Below are positions 1 through 8,813 of a stretch of DNA of 64,000 bases, one piece after another. A model generated the notes under the pieces. The model was not told where the DNA came from, did no database searches, and saw nothing but the letters and a program-made list of their open reading frames with translations. The stretch lies in contig NZ_JABBNC010000001.1 in assembly GCF_012933445.1 (NCBI RefSeq), forward strand, positions 124,001 through 188,000, written 5' to 3'. The stretch comes from Actinoplanes sp. TBRC 11911 (lineage in GTDB: Bacteria; Actinomycetota; Actinomycetes; Mycobacteriales; Micromonosporaceae). Numbering within the stretch: the first letter of the stretch is position 1; every line of letters begins with the position of its first letter. The translations under genes and the position numbers were made by a program.

Positions 1-504
1 GCGCAGAACATCCGGTACACGTCGAGTGCGCTCGATGCGCCGGCCGACGCGTACACGATCTCGGTTTCGGTGGTGACCCCGGACAGCCGTGGTTCGGTGC
101 GCCTGGCGGCCTCGGACCTCACCGTGCCGCCGCTGATCGACCCCGGCTACCTCACCGAAGAGCGCGACGTCCGGCGGATCCTGGCCGGCGTCGAGATCGC
201 CCGGACCATCGGCGCCGACTCGTCGCTGAAACGCTGGAACGACGGGGAGCTCTTCCCCGGGGCGGCGCGGGATCCCCGGAGCCTGGCCGACTACGTCCGG
301 CGCAGCCTGCAGACGTTTTATCACCCGGTGGGGACCTGCCGGATCGGGGTGGACGCCGGGGCGGTCGTCGACGTCGAGCTGCGGGTCCGCGGGGTGGCCG
401 GGCTGCGCGTCGCGGATGCCTCGGTGATGCCGTCCATCGTGTCCGCCAACACCAACGCGGCAGTGCTGGCCATCGCCGAGCGGGCGGCCGAGCTGATCGG
501 CTGA
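1..504 (+). CDS. GMC-family oxidoreductase, C-terminal fragment
   Basis: The frame is open from the first base, so the 5' end lies outside the window; 167 residues remain. They match the C-terminal substrate-binding/catalytic domain of glucose-methanol-choline FAD oxidoreductases (choline dehydrogenase-like alcohol oxidation). The motif YHPVGTCRIG carries the family's catalytic His, and VADASVMPSIVSANTNA is the usual C-terminal signature with the second active-site Asn. The FAD-binding Rossmann motif is not visible because it is upstream. The substrate cannot be told from this part. The PBP gene follows after 83 bp on the same strand, with no functional link evident. Confidence 0.9.
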   Translation, partial: AQNIRYTSSALDAPADAYTISVSVVTPDSRGSVRLAASDLTVPPLIDPGYLTEERDVRRILAGVEIARTIGADSSLKRWNDGELFPGAARDPRSLADYVRRSLQTFYHPVGTCRIGVDAGAVVDVELRVRGVAGLRVADASVMPSIVSANTNAAVLAIAERAAELIG

Positions 505-587
505 GGGCGGCTCTTTGCTTGTTTGACTCCATACGGTTTGATTGACGCGCGTCTCGCTGTCGCTGATGGATCACGGATGGTGGTGCT

Positions 588-3014
588 GTGCGGGTGGGGT
601 CCTGGATGCGCCGAAGAGATCACAACGTGTTCTTCAACGTGTTCTCGCTGCTGCTGTGCGGCCTGCTCGCCGGGGTCGTCGTGGCCGGCGCCGTGTTCCC
701 GTTCGCCGCCATGTCCGGGCTCGCGTCGAAAGCCGGCAACGACGCTTTCGCGAGCCTGCCCAGCGAGCTCAAGGAATTCAGTTCACCCCAGGTCACCCGG
801 GTGTACGGCGCGGACCGCAAGACGCAGATCGCCCAGTTCTACGACGAGTTCCGCAGTGACGTCCCGTTCCGGGAGATCTCACCGTACATGCGCGACGCCA
901 TCGTGGCCGCCGAGGACCGCGAGTTCTACAAGCACAACGGCGTCGATCTCAAAGGCGTGGCGCGCGCCCTGGTCAACAACAACGGCAGCAAGTCGAAACA
1001 GGGCGCGTCCACGATCACCATGCAGTGGGTGCGGATGTCGCTGGCGTACTCGTCGACCAGGCCGCAAGAGGTCGTCGACGCCACCAAGGACACCGCGAAA
1101 CGCAAGCTCACCGAGATGAAATACGCGCTGCAGGTGGAGAAGGAGCTGACGAAAGAGCAGATCCTGGAGCGCTATCTGAACATCGCGCCGTTCGGCAAGG
1201 GCACGTACGGAATTTTCGCGGCGAGTCAGGTCTACTTCAACAAAAAGCCGAAGGACCTCACCATCGGGCAGGCCGCGATGCTGGCGGGCATCGTCCGGGC
1301 GCCGTCCGCGTACGACCCGACCACCCCGAACGGGTACAAGGAGCTGCTGCAACGCCGGAACGCGTACGTGATCACGGGCATGTCGGAACTCGGCATGATC
1401 ACCCCGGCCCAGGCGGCGAAGGCGCAGAAAGAGCCCATTCCGCGCCAGGTCAAGCCGACCGGCAACGGCTGCGTCTCGGTGGCCGTCAACGACTGGGGCT
1501 TCTTCTGCGACTATTTCTACCGCTGGTGGATCGGCCGGGAAGAATTCGGTTCGTCGACGTTCGACCGTGGGCGGCTGCTGAAGGGCGGCGGTTACTCGAT
1601 CGTCACGACGCTCGACCTCAACGCGCAGAAAGCGGCCCGTAAGCGGGTCAACCAGCAGATCTCCGACCAGAACAAGAACGCTATCCTGCTGGCCGCCGTC
1701 GAGCCCGGCACCGGCAAGGTGCGATTACTGGCGACGAACCGCCGGTACAAGCTGGACAACATCAGCAAGCCGCAGAACAAAATCAACTCGGATCCGTCGA
1801 AGGCGCGCAAGGGCATCCGCGGCTCGTACCCGAACACGACGAACCCGCTGATGTCCGGTGGCGGGGACATCACGGGTTATCAGGCCGGCTCGGTGATGAA
1901 GATGTTCACCATGGTGGCGGCGCTGGAGCAGGGCTATCCACTGGCGTACACGATAAAAGCCGAAAATCGGTATAAGTCGAAATATATCATTGAGAGTTCA
2001 AACGACTCGGCCTGTCCCGGCACGCATTTCTGGTGCCCGAGCAACTCGGGCGGCGGCAGCGCGGGCGTCTACAACATGTGGACCGGTTTCGGTAAGTCGA
2101 TCAACACGTTCTTCGTGCCGCTGGAGGAACGGGTCGGCGCCGAGAACGCGGTGTCGGTCGCCAAGCGCTTCGGCATCCAGTTCCGCTCGCCGGAGGACGC
2201 CAAGCTGGCCGCCGACGGCAACTCGCATCAGTGGGGCGCGTTCACGCTCGGCGTCTCGGCGACCACCCCGCTCGACATGGCCAACGCGTACGCGACGCTG
2301 GCCGGCGACGGCATGTACTGCCAGCCCACCCCGATCGAGCAGATCACCACCCGCGACGGCGGCAAACTCGACATCGGCAAGCCCCATTGCGTACGCGCGA
2401 CCAGCGTCGACGTGGCGCGCACGGCACTCGATGCGACCCGCTGCCCGGTCGGCGATTCGGCCCAGCTCGGCAACTGCGGGGGCAGCACCGCGGCGATCGT
2501 GCGCGACGTGGTGGACCACCCGGTGTTCGGCAAGACCGGCACCACCGACAACGACCGCACGGCGGCGCTGATCGCGGGCACCACCTCGCTGGTGGTGGCC
2601 GGCTACGAGGTCAACCCGGACTACCAGAACCACCGCGACCACATGCGGCACGACCTGGTCAACCCGGCCGTGTACCGCACGCTGGCCGACTACATGAAGG
2701 GCAAGCCGAGCGTCCAGTTCAAGAGGCCGGAGAGCCGCAAGCTGGCGTACGGCGACCAGCGCTCGATCCCGGACGTTGAGTGCGTCCCGATCAGCCGGGC
2801 CTTGAACCGCCTGGAGAACGCCGGCTTCTCCCCCGTCGTCGGCAACGACGTCGACTCGACCTGCCCGGCCGGCACCGCCGCGGGCACCGACCCGAGCGGC
2901 CGCACCGTCAAGAACGGCGTCGTCGTCATCGAGGTGAGCAACGGCCGCGCGAACCGCCCGGGCCCCGGCACCCCACCCATCATCGACTTCCCGGGCCGCC
3001 CGCCCCGGCGCTGA
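588..3014 (+). CDS. class A penicillin-binding protein with PASTA domain
   Basis: Bifunctional peptidoglycan synthase, 808 aa, anchored by one N-terminal membrane segment (about residues 17-40). A GT51 glycosyltransferase domain follows, with the EDREFYKHNGVD motif near residue 108, QGASTITMQ, and ERYLNIAPFGKGTYG. The transpeptidase domain has SxxK (GSVMK, Ser about 435), SxN (KSIN, Ser about 504) and KTG (FGKTGTT, Lys about 649). Residues about 725-798 form one PASTA domain (begins RSIPDVECV), which in this family binds muropeptide or beta-lactam. The GTG at 588 is the longest start; ATG at 606 in the same frame is equally plausible and keeps all domains. It polymerises and crosslinks cell wall on the outer membrane face. 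The extreme C-terminus is Pro-rich, and the stop codon lies inside a 69-bp tandem duplication. Confidence 0.95.
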   Translation: MRVGSWMRRRDHNVFFNVFSLLLCGLLAGVVVAGAVFPFAAMSGLASKAGNDAFASLPSELKEFSSPQVTRVYGADRKTQIAQFYDEFRSDVPFREISPYMRDAIVAAEDREFYKHNGVDLKGVARALVNNNGSKSKQGASTITMQWVRMSLAYSSTRPQEVVDATKDTAKRKLTEMKYALQVEKELTKEQILERYLNIAPFGKGTYGIFAASQVYFNKKPKDLTIGQAAMLAGIVRAPSAYDPTTPNGYKELLQRRNAYVITGMSELGMITPAQAAKAQKEPIPRQVKPTGNGCVSVAVNDWGFFCDYFYRWWIGREEFGSSTFDRGRLLKGGGYSIVTTLDLNAQKAARKRVNQQISDQNKNAILLAAVEPGTGKVRLLATNRRYKLDNISKPQNKINSDPSKARKGIRGSYPNTTNPLMSGGGDITGYQAGSVMKMFTMVAALEQGYPLAYTIKAENRYKSKYIIESSNDSACPGTHFWCPSNSGGGSAGVYNMWTGFGKSINTFFVPLEERVGAENAVSVAKRFGIQFRSPEDAKLAADGNSHQWGAFTLGVSATTPLDMANAYATLAGDGMYCQPTPIEQITTRDGGKLDIGKPHCVRATSVDVARTALDATRCPVGDSAQLGNCGGSTAAIVRDVVDHPVFGKTGTTDNDRTAALIAGTTSLVVAGYEVNPDYQNHRDHMRHDLVNPAVYRTLADYMKGKPSVQFKRPESRKLAYGDQRSIPDVECVPISRALNRLENAGFSPVVGNDVDSTCPAGTAAGTDPSGRTVKNGVVVIEVSNGRANRPGPGTPPIIDFPGRPPRR

Positions 3015-3131
3015 CCGAAGGACGCTCCATGAGCACGCACGACGCGACGCCATCGCAGCCCGCGCCGCCCGCCCCGGCGCTGACGAAAGAACGCTCAATG
3101 ACCACGCACGACGCGACGCCATGGCAGCCCG
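3001..3131 (+). repeat. 69-bp imperfect tandem duplication over the PBP stop codon
   Basis: Bases 3001-3062 and 3070-3131 are near-identical (about 90 percent) at a period of 69 bp. Each copy contains CGCCCCGGCGCTGAC, a purine stretch and an ATG followed by ACGCACGACGCGACGCCAT. The first copy holds the PBP stop codon. The period is a multiple of three, so the small frame through both copies stays open. Confidence 0.8.
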
Positions 3132-3145
3132 GCTCAGCTGCCTGA
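3030..3145 (+). CDS. small hypothetical protein built on the tandem duplication
   Basis: A 38-residue frame, ATG at 3030 with GAAGGACG just upstream, encodes two copies of a peptide beginning M(S/T)THDATP. A second ATG at 3099 has AAAGAACG in front of it and would give a 15-residue peptide. No family is recognised. It may be the duplicated start region of the frame at 3121, broken by a shift, rather than a functional peptide. Expression from the PBP transcript is possible because it lies 15 bases after that gene. Confidence 0.25.
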
Positions 3146-3315
3146 GCACCGACCTGCCGCAGAGCCCTGCGGAGCTGGGTCGGTTCATGAGCAACCTGAC
3201 CTTCGAGCCCGCGCCGTCGGCCGAGGAAGCGGCGGCGCTGTTCGAGACGCTGCCACCGCCCGGCGCCGACATCGTCGTGGTGTCGCCCGCGGGGGCGCGC
3301 GTTCTCACTGCGTGA
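3121..3315 (+). CDS. small hypothetical protein, possibly frameshifted remnant
   Basis: A 64-residue frame with GC-rich third positions typical of real genes here, containing an acidic, Ala-rich helix-like stretch (APSAEEAAALFETLPPPGAD) and a hydrophobic end. No family is recognised. There is no good ribosome site at 3121. The better sites precede the ATGs at 3030 and 3099 in another frame, so one indel near 3110-3130 may separate a true start from this body. The alternative is translational coupling to the overlapping small frame, which ends at 3145. Confidence 0.35.
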   Translation: MAARLSCLSTDLPQSPAELGRFMSNLTFEPAPSAEEAAALFETLPPPGADIVVVSPAGARVLTA

Positions 3316-3323
3316 ATATCTCA

Positions 3324-3545
3324 ACCACATCGTGGACTTTTTCTGAACCTTGGAGACTTTTGCCCACATACGAGCCATAACTCTCCAAGGTTCACATCTG
3401 GCCGCAAATCCTACTGGGCAAAAGCCGCGCTACGTGACAAAACAATGCTCCACAATGGAGGTCGGTCCCACATTGTGGACGGCGGTCCAAGATGTGGTCG
3501 CCGGTCTCAGTATGCGGTCGCGAGTCCCACCTAATGGAAGCGCCG
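3324..3545 (+). repeat. dispersed hairpin/array repeat, copy A
   Basis: A long hairpin with perfect 12-bp arms, GAACCTTGGAGA (3345-3356) and TCTCCAAGGTTC (3382-3393), has the loop core GCCCACATACGAGCC. About 60 bp later comes a run of CCACAATGG / CCCACATTGTGG / CCAAGATGTGG / CTCAGTATGCGG / CCCACCTAATGG motifs spaced about 20-21 bp; one more (CCACATCGTGG) precedes the hairpin at 3324. Related copies lie at 9718-9885 and 31325-31540. Confidence 0.8.
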
Positions 3546-4114
3546 CGCGTGACGCGACCGCCGTTCGGCCGCGAAGCGGTCAGCCGTCGCCGCTCCCGGC
3601 AGTCGGCGCGCCCCCACGCGGCCTAGCGATCGGCCCGCGCATGCCGGTCACCGGAAATGTCGGATATGTGTGGCGTGAAGTGCACCGATGACTTAGCTGG
3701 CCGGTGCTTCCACACCGCCCGCGCAACGGGACCGGTCGCCGCCCACCGCCGAGGCCACCGCGAACCCGGCCGCAATCATCGTTTGACCGAGTACCGGAAA
3801 GGTCAGCACGATCCGTGGAAGTGCGATAGCCCGGGTCATCGCTGAATCTTCCGGCGTCCTGGTGCTCAATCGCTCCGGCTTGCGTTCTGCCCGGCCATTC
3901 CGCCCACCAAAGAGGACGATTCTCACGGTGATTCACGGGCGGCCGGGAGGGCGAGTTATACCTCGATTGATTCGCCTGGCTAATGAACTCGGCGGGCCAC
4001 CGAGTCGTCGCGTTCGGCTGGCCTGTTCTTCGGTACGGTCTGCTCCTGTACGGTGACCTGAAGTGCTCGATGCCTGGTGAGGCGGCATCGCAGCGGCGTC
4101 ACCGGGGAGGATCC
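3546..4114. other. intergenic stretch, mostly without recognisable genes
   Basis: About 570 bp between the repeat and the membrane-protein gene. Third-position GC is uneven and no frame shows family similarity. The only candidate is a short leftward frame at 3693-3839, listed separately. The last 150 bp, with several AT-richer patches, probably contain the promoter of the gene at 4115. Confidence 0.5.
3693..3839 (-). CDS. possible small hydrophobic protein
   Basis: A 48-residue frame read leftward, starting ATG at 3839 with GGAAGA seven bases upstream. It has one hydrophobic segment, roughly residues 8-30 (IVLTFPVLGQTMIAAGFAVA), then a short polar tail with one Cys. No family is recognised. 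The ribosome site and membrane-like segment are the only support, so a chance frame is quite possible. Confidence 0.25.
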   Translation of the reverse strand: MTRAIALPRIVLTFPVLGQTMIAAGFAVASAVGGDRSRCAGGVEAPAS

Positions 4115-5176
4115 ATGACCAGCGGGCAGCTGCCGTTCCTCCTGATGACGCTGGCCTTCCTGCTCACATTCGTGACGACGCGGGTGATCACCCGGCTGAT
4201 TCGGGCCGGGCGCGGTCCGTTTCGTAACAATGTTTCCGGCGGTGTGCATATTCACCACGCGGTGCCCGGCATCATCCTGACCCTGATCGGGGCTTATCTG
4301 TCGGTCGCGGTCAACGGCAGCCGCCCGTTCAGCGAGATTTCCGGCGTATTGATCGGTGTGGGGTCGTCATTGATTCTTGACGAGTTTGCACTGATTCTGC
4401 ATCTGCAGGACGTGTACTGGTCGCCGCAGGGGCAGCTGTCCGTGCAACTGGTCGCGCTCGCGCTCAGCGGGATGGGCCTGGTCCTGCTCGGCATGAACCC
4501 GTTCTCGGCCAACGCCGAGCCCGGCGCCGGGCCGATCGCCATCGCGATCTCCACCGTCATCCACATCACGGTGCTGCTGATCTGCGTCCGCAAGGGCAAG
4601 TATTCGACGGCGGTGATCGGCGTCTTCGTCCCGCTGGTGGCCTGGGTCGGCGCGATCCGCCTGGCCCGCCCGAAGTCGATCTGGGCCGACCGCCGCTACT
4701 CGGGAGCGAAGCTGGAGAAGGCCGAGCGGCGGGCCGACGGCTTCGACGCCCGCTTCGGCCGCTGGGGCCTGAGCGTCGCCGACTGGGTGGCCGGGGCCCC
4801 GTCCCTGCCCAACCCGGAGCGGCCGCCGGCCGTCACCGCCGCGGTGGCCCCCGCCCCCGCTTCCGCCGTGGCCCCCGGCTCGGCCGCCGCCGTGGCCCAA
4901 GGTTCGGCCTCCCCCGTGACCGCCGGCCCGGCCGCCGCCGCAACGCCCGACGCCGCCGCCGTGGCCCAAGGCTCGGCCTCCGCCGCGACCCCCGACGCCG
5001 TCGCCGTGGCCCAAGGCTCGGCCTCCGCCGCGACCCCCGACGCCGTCGCCGTGGCCCAAGGCTCGGCCTCCGCCGCGACCCCCGGCGCCGCCACAGCCAA
5101 AGGCTCCGCCGTCGTGCCCGAGCAGGCCGTCGCATCGGACCGGCTGGTCGACCAGCCACAGCGCCCCGCGCGATAG
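4115..5176 (+). CDS. integral membrane protein with Ala-rich repeat tail
   Basis: 353 aa from the ATG at 4115, preceded by GGGGAGG. The first about 190 residues hold four to five membrane segments (about 6-24, 52-70, 76-95, 108-126, 140-190) with a conserved-looking HIHHAVPG motif near residue 45 between segments 1 and 2. A cytosolic-looking basic region (SIWADRRYSGAKLEKAERR) follows. The final about 110 residues are low-complexity Ala/Pro/Ser, including tandem 15-residue repeats (AVAQGSASAATPDAV). It resembles uncharacterised actinobacterial membrane proteins; I cannot assign a function. The His cluster could bind metal, but that is a guess. Confidence 0.85.
   Translation: MTSGQLPFLLMTLAFLLTFVTTRVITRLIRAGRGPFRNNVSGGVHIHHAVPGIILTLIGAYLSVAVNGSRPFSEISGVLIGVGSSLILDEFALILHLQDVYWSPQGQLSVQLVALALSGMGLVLLGMNPFSANAEPGAGPIAIAISTVIHITVLLICVRKGKYSTAVIGVFVPLVAWVGAIRLARPKSIWADRRYSGAKLEKAERRADGFDARFGRWGLSVADWVAGAPSLPNPERPPAVTAAVAPAPASAVAPGSAAAVAQGSASPVTAGPAAAATPDAAAVAQGSASAATPDAVAVAQGSASAATPDAVAVAQGSASAATPGAATAKGSAVVPEQAVASDRLVDQPQRPAR
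4950..5090 (+). repeat. 45-bp in-frame tandem repeat
   Basis: Three near-identical 45-bp units (GCCGTGGCCCAAGGCTCGGC and following) encode a repeated 15-residue AVAQGSASAATPD unit in the tail of the membrane protein. A diverged unit precedes them. Such repeats expand and contract by slippage. Confidence 0.8.
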
Positions 5177-5269
5177 AGCCACCCACCCCACCCGACGCGC
5201 AACCCCTCCATCATGGAGTGATTTGCGCACGTTCTCACGCTCGGTGACGTATGCACACGTCCGGGCCAT

Positions 5270-5281
5270 GTTCACGTTAAC
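5270..5281. promoter_or_regulatory. possible LacI-type operator upstream of galM
   Basis: GTTCACGTTAAC is a near-perfect palindrome (one mismatch) with a central CG, the layout of LacI/GalR-family operators. It lies about 207 bp before the aldose epimerase start, in the 310-bp gap that must hold the promoter of the sugar operon. No LacI gene is in the window, so the link is inference. Confidence 0.3.
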
Positions 5282-5487
5282 CGTCGCAGCGGGATCGGTC
5301 GATCGGCCGATTGGTATTGATCTATTCATGTGCTTACGGTCCGCAGCGTACTCGTTATCCGGACCGCACTCGGACACCCGAGCCGGTCACGTCTGAGTCG
5401 TACGCCGAGTGTCCACAGGCGCCGACGCAGGCTCCTTCCGCCACGCCGTGGCGGCGTGGCGTCCAGCCCAAAAGGAAACGAGGCAAC

Positions 5488-6648
5488 GTGAGATCAACAA
5501 AAGCATTCGTCCGCGCCGGGGTCGTTCTCGTCCTCGGCCTCGGTCTTGGCCTCGCCGGAGCGTCGTCCTCACAGGCGGGCGGTGCCAAACCGTCCATCAC
5601 CAAGGAGGCGTTCGGCAGCGTCGGCGGCAAGGCGGTCGACCGATACACGCTGACCAACGGCAAGTTCCGCGTGCGCATCCTCACCTACGGCGGCATCCTG
5701 CAGACCGTCGAGACGCCGGACAAGCACGGCAAGCTCGCGAACATCACGCTGGGCTTCCCCACCCTCGCCGGGTACGTGGACTCGGGCAACTCGCCGTACT
5801 TCGGCGCGCTGATCGGCCGGTACGGCAACCGGATCGCGAAGGGCCAGTTCACGCTGGACGGTGTCAAGTACCAGCTCAACATCAACAACGACCCGAACAG
5901 CCTGCACGGCGGCAACGTCGGCTTCGACAAGCGCGTGTGGAGCGCCACCCCGATCACCGGCAAGGACAGCGTCGGACTGAAGCTCACCTATGTCAGCCCG
6001 AACGGCGAGGAGAACTACCCGGGCACGCTGACGACCACCGTCACGTACACGGTGACCAGCAAGGCGGGCATCCGGATCGACTACCACGCGACCACCGACA
6101 AGGCGACGATCCTCAACCTCACCAACCACGCCTACTGGAACCTCGGCGGTGAGGGCACCGGCACGATCGACGACCACAAACTGCAGCTCAAGGCCTCGAA
6201 GTACACCCCTGTCGACTCGACGCTGATCCCGACCGGCGCGATCGACCGGGTGGCCGGCACCCCGATGGACTTCACCAGGCCCACCGCGATCGGCGCGCGT
6301 AACCGGAGCAACTTCCAGCAGATCGTGTTCGGCCGCGGATACGACCACAACTGGGTTCTGGACCGGCACGGCAACGGGCTCGAGCTCGCCGCCCGGCTCT
6401 CGGACGCCGACAGCGGCCGCACGCTGGACATCTACACCACCGAGCCGGGGATCCAGTTCTACGGCGGCAACTTCCTCGACGGCACCTTGTACGGCACGAG
6501 CGGCAAGTCGTACCGCCAGGGTGACGGTCTCGCGCTCGAGACGCAGCACTTCCCGGACTCGCCCAACCACGCCAACTTCCCGTCCACCGTGCTGCGGCCC
6601 GGGCAGGTGTTCCGCTCCACGACGATCTACCAGTTCGGGGAGGGATGA
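5488..6648 (+). CDS. galM: secreted aldose 1-epimerase
   Basis: Mutarotase interconverting alpha and beta anomers of aldoses, 386 aa. The GTG at 5488 follows AAAGGAAACGAGG and begins a signal peptide (basic start, then a hydrophobic VLVLGLGLGLAGA core, cleavage near residue 28), so it acts outside the membrane. The galactose-mutarotase fold is clear: SLHGGNVGFDKRVW with His about 140, NLTNHAYWNLGG with the second catalytic His about 214, and ALETQHFPDSPNH with the catalytic Glu about 351. It is first in an operon, one base before the sugar-binding protein, so it probably presents the right anomer to the ABC transporter. The actual sugar is unknown. Confidence 0.95.
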   Translation: MRSTKAFVRAGVVLVLGLGLGLAGASSSQAGGAKPSITKEAFGSVGGKAVDRYTLTNGKFRVRILTYGGILQTVETPDKHGKLANITLGFPTLAGYVDSGNSPYFGALIGRYGNRIAKGQFTLDGVKYQLNINNDPNSLHGGNVGFDKRVWSATPITGKDSVGLKLTYVSPNGEENYPGTLTTTVTYTVTSKAGIRIDYHATTDKATILNLTNHAYWNLGGEGTGTIDDHKLQLKASKYTPVDSTLIPTGAIDRVAGTPMDFTRPTAIGARNRSNFQQIVFGRGYDHNWVLDRHGNGLELAARLSDADSGRTLDIYTTEPGIQFYGGNFLDGTLYGTSGKSYRQGDGLALETQHFPDSPNHANFPSTVLRPGQVFRSTTIYQFGEG

Positions 6649-6649
6649 C

Positions 6650-7783
6650 ATGTCCAAAGTTCACCCGAAGGTCGAGGAGGCCGTCGAAACGCTGAACATG
6701 AATGCGGTGTCCCGGCGGCGGCTGCTGTCCGGCACCGGGATGTTCAGCGCCTCGCTGGCCGCCGGAGCCCTGCTCAGCGCATGCAGCGACAACGACAAGT
6801 CGACCAGCTCCAGCGCGATCGGTAACTTCCCGGAGACGCCCAAGTGGAAGTTCTCGTTCGTCAACCACGTCACCACCAACCCCTTCTTCACCCCCACGCA
6901 GTACGGGATGGAGGACGCCGCGACATTGCTCGGGATCGAGAAGCCGCAGTGGACGGGCTCACAGAACTCGATCGTCGCCGAGATGGTGAACGCGACCAAT
7001 ACGGCAATCAGCGCCAAGGTCGACGGCCTCGCCATCGCAGTCGTCGACAAGGACGCCTTCAACGCGCCGGTCAATCAGGCCCTCGACGCAGGCATTCCGG
7101 TGGTGTCCTACAACGCCGACGGAGCACGTGGTGACCCGGGGACGAACCGATTGGCGTACATCGGCCAGGGTCTTTATGAATCTGGCTATTCACTCGGGCA
7201 GCGGGCACTGGAGCTCGTGTCCTCGGGTGAGGTGCCCGGCTTTATCGCGACGCCGGGCGCGCTCAACATTCAGCCCCGCATCGACGGCTGCGCGCAGGCC
7301 TTCAAGGACTCCGGCAAACCGATCACGTTCACGCCGGTCGCCACGAACGCCGACGTCACCAAGGGCCTCTCGATCATTGACGCGTACGCCGTGGGGCACC
7401 CCAACGTCGCCGGCATGCTGGCCGTGGACGCGGGTTCCACGTCCGCCGTCGGGCAAACCGTCAAGAAGTACAACATGCGCTCCAAGAGCCTCAAAGTGGC
7501 CGGCGGATTCGACCTGATCCCGGAGTCGCTGGCTGGCGTCAAGGAGGGCAACCTCGACTACACGATCGATCAGCAGCCGTACCTGCAGGGCTTCCTACCG
7601 GTGCTCTATCTGTACTTCTACAAGTTGTCGGGCGGGCTGCTGTTCCCGAGTGAGACGAACACCGGTCTACTCTTCGTGACCAAGGACAACGTGGATCCGT
7701 ATCAGAACACCAAGTCGCGGTACGAAGGGTCGACGACCGACAAGGTTCTCGTGCCCAAGACTGGTCCGATCGCGCATGGCTGA
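6650..7783 (+). CDS. sugar ABC transporter substrate-binding lipoprotein
   Basis: 377 aa, type-1 periplasmic-binding-protein fold (Peripla_BP_4, RbsB/FrcB-like). The start ATG at 6650 lies one base after the epimerase stop. The N-terminus has a Tat-like SRRRLLSG followed by a hydrophobic stretch and the lipobox LLSAC, so it is an exported lipoprotein. The body has family features such as DGLAIAVVDKDAFNAPVNQA and IPVVSYNADG. It captures a sugar outside the cell for the permease and ATPase encoded directly downstream (8-bp overlap with the permease). The monosaccharide is not determined by sequence alone; the adjacent mutarotase suggests a free aldose. Confidence 0.92.
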   Translation: MSKVHPKVEEAVETLNMNAVSRRRLLSGTGMFSASLAAGALLSACSDNDKSTSSSAIGNFPETPKWKFSFVNHVTTNPFFTPTQYGMEDAATLLGIEKPQWTGSQNSIVAEMVNATNTAISAKVDGLAIAVVDKDAFNAPVNQALDAGIPVVSYNADGARGDPGTNRLAYIGQGLYESGYSLGQRALELVSSGEVPGFIATPGALNIQPRIDGCAQAFKDSGKPITFTPVATNADVTKGLSIIDAYAVGHPNVAGMLAVDAGSTSAVGQTVKKYNMRSKSLKVAGGFDLIPESLAGVKEGNLDYTIDQQPYLQGFLPVLYLYFYKLSGGLLFPSETNTGLLFVTKDNVDPYQNTKSRYEGSTTDKVLVPKTGPIAHG

Positions 7784-8813
7784 CACGGCGTCGCGTACGG
7801 AAAAACCAGCGGAGGAAGCCACCTCGGGCAAGGTTTCGGCCCTCGGCCGGACCCTGCTCGACGGCTTCCTCCGCCGCCGCGAGGCGAGCGTGCTGCTGGT
7901 GGCCATCGGTTTGATGCTGTATTTCCGCGCGTCGACCGATGCCTTCCTCAGCCGCGACAACATTGTGAACATCGCCCAGGCAACGGCGCCCACCGCGATC
8001 GTCGCGGTGGGCATCGTTCTGCTGCTGGTCAGCGGCGAGATCGACCTGTCGGTGGGCATCGTGGCCGCGTTCGCCCCGTTCCTGCTGCATTTCGCGATCG
8101 ACTTCTACTCGGTGCCGGTGCTGCTGGCATTCCCGCTGGCGATCGCCCTGGCCGCGTGCATCGGGCTGATCAACGGCTTGATCGTCACGAAGTTGCACGT
8201 GCCGTCGTTCGTGGTCACGCTCGGCACCTTCTTCGCGATCCAGGGCCTGCTGCTGATCACCTCGCACGCCTACCCGGTGCCGATTCCGGAGGAGATGAAG
8301 GGCCGGTTCCAGACGTGGATCGGCGCTGGTCCGTGGGCGAGCATCACGTGGGCGCTGATCATCGTGGCGATCTTCCACGTCGTCCTCACCCGGATGCGCT
8401 GGGGCTTGCACACGATCTCGGTGGGCGGTAACCCGGTGGGCGCCACCGAGGCGGGCATCCGGGCATCGCGCATCAAGATCGGGAACTTCATGATCACGTC
8501 GGCGCTGGGCGGCCTGGTCGGGATCATGGAAGCCGCCCGGATCAACACCATCGACCCGAACATCGGCGGCGGCACCACGCTGACCTTCTACGCCATCTCG
8601 GCGGCGGTCATCGGCGGCACCGCACTCGCCGGCGGCTCCGGCACGATCATCGGGGCGTTCCTGGGCGCGCTGGTGCTGGCCGAACTGCAGAACGGCTTCA
8701 ACCTCATCGGCTACAGCGCCAACACGATCTACCTGATCCTCGGGCTGGCGATCCTGGTCTCGATGATCGCGAACCAGTATTTGTCGCGCCTGCGGAGGGC
8801 GGGAAGAACATGA
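7776..8813 (+). CDS. sugar ABC transporter permease (RbsC/FrcC family)
   Basis: 345 aa with about ten hydrophobic segments, BPD_transp_2 family. Typical signatures are VGIVLLLVSGEIDLSVG in the first third and the cytoplasmic-loop sequence GGNPVGATEAGIR that contacts the ATPase, followed by GGTALAGGSGTIIGAFLGAL. The ATG at 7776 overlaps the end of the binding-protein gene, and its stop overlaps the ATPase start by four bases (ATGA), so the three are translationally coupled. It forms the channel of the importer. Confidence 0.93.
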   Translation: MADTASRTEKPAEEATSGKVSALGRTLLDGFLRRREASVLLVAIGLMLYFRASTDAFLSRDNIVNIAQATAPTAIVAVGIVLLLVSGEIDLSVGIVAAFAPFLLHFAIDFYSVPVLLAFPLAIALAACIGLINGLIVTKLHVPSFVVTLGTFFAIQGLLLITSHAYPVPIPEEMKGRFQTWIGAGPWASITWALIIVAIFHVVLTRMRWGLHTISVGGNPVGATEAGIRASRIKIGNFMITSALGGLVGIMEAARINTIDPNIGGGTTLTFYAISAAVIGGTALAGGSGTIIGAFLGALVLAELQNGFNLIGYSANTIYLILGLAILVSMIANQYLSRLRRAGRT

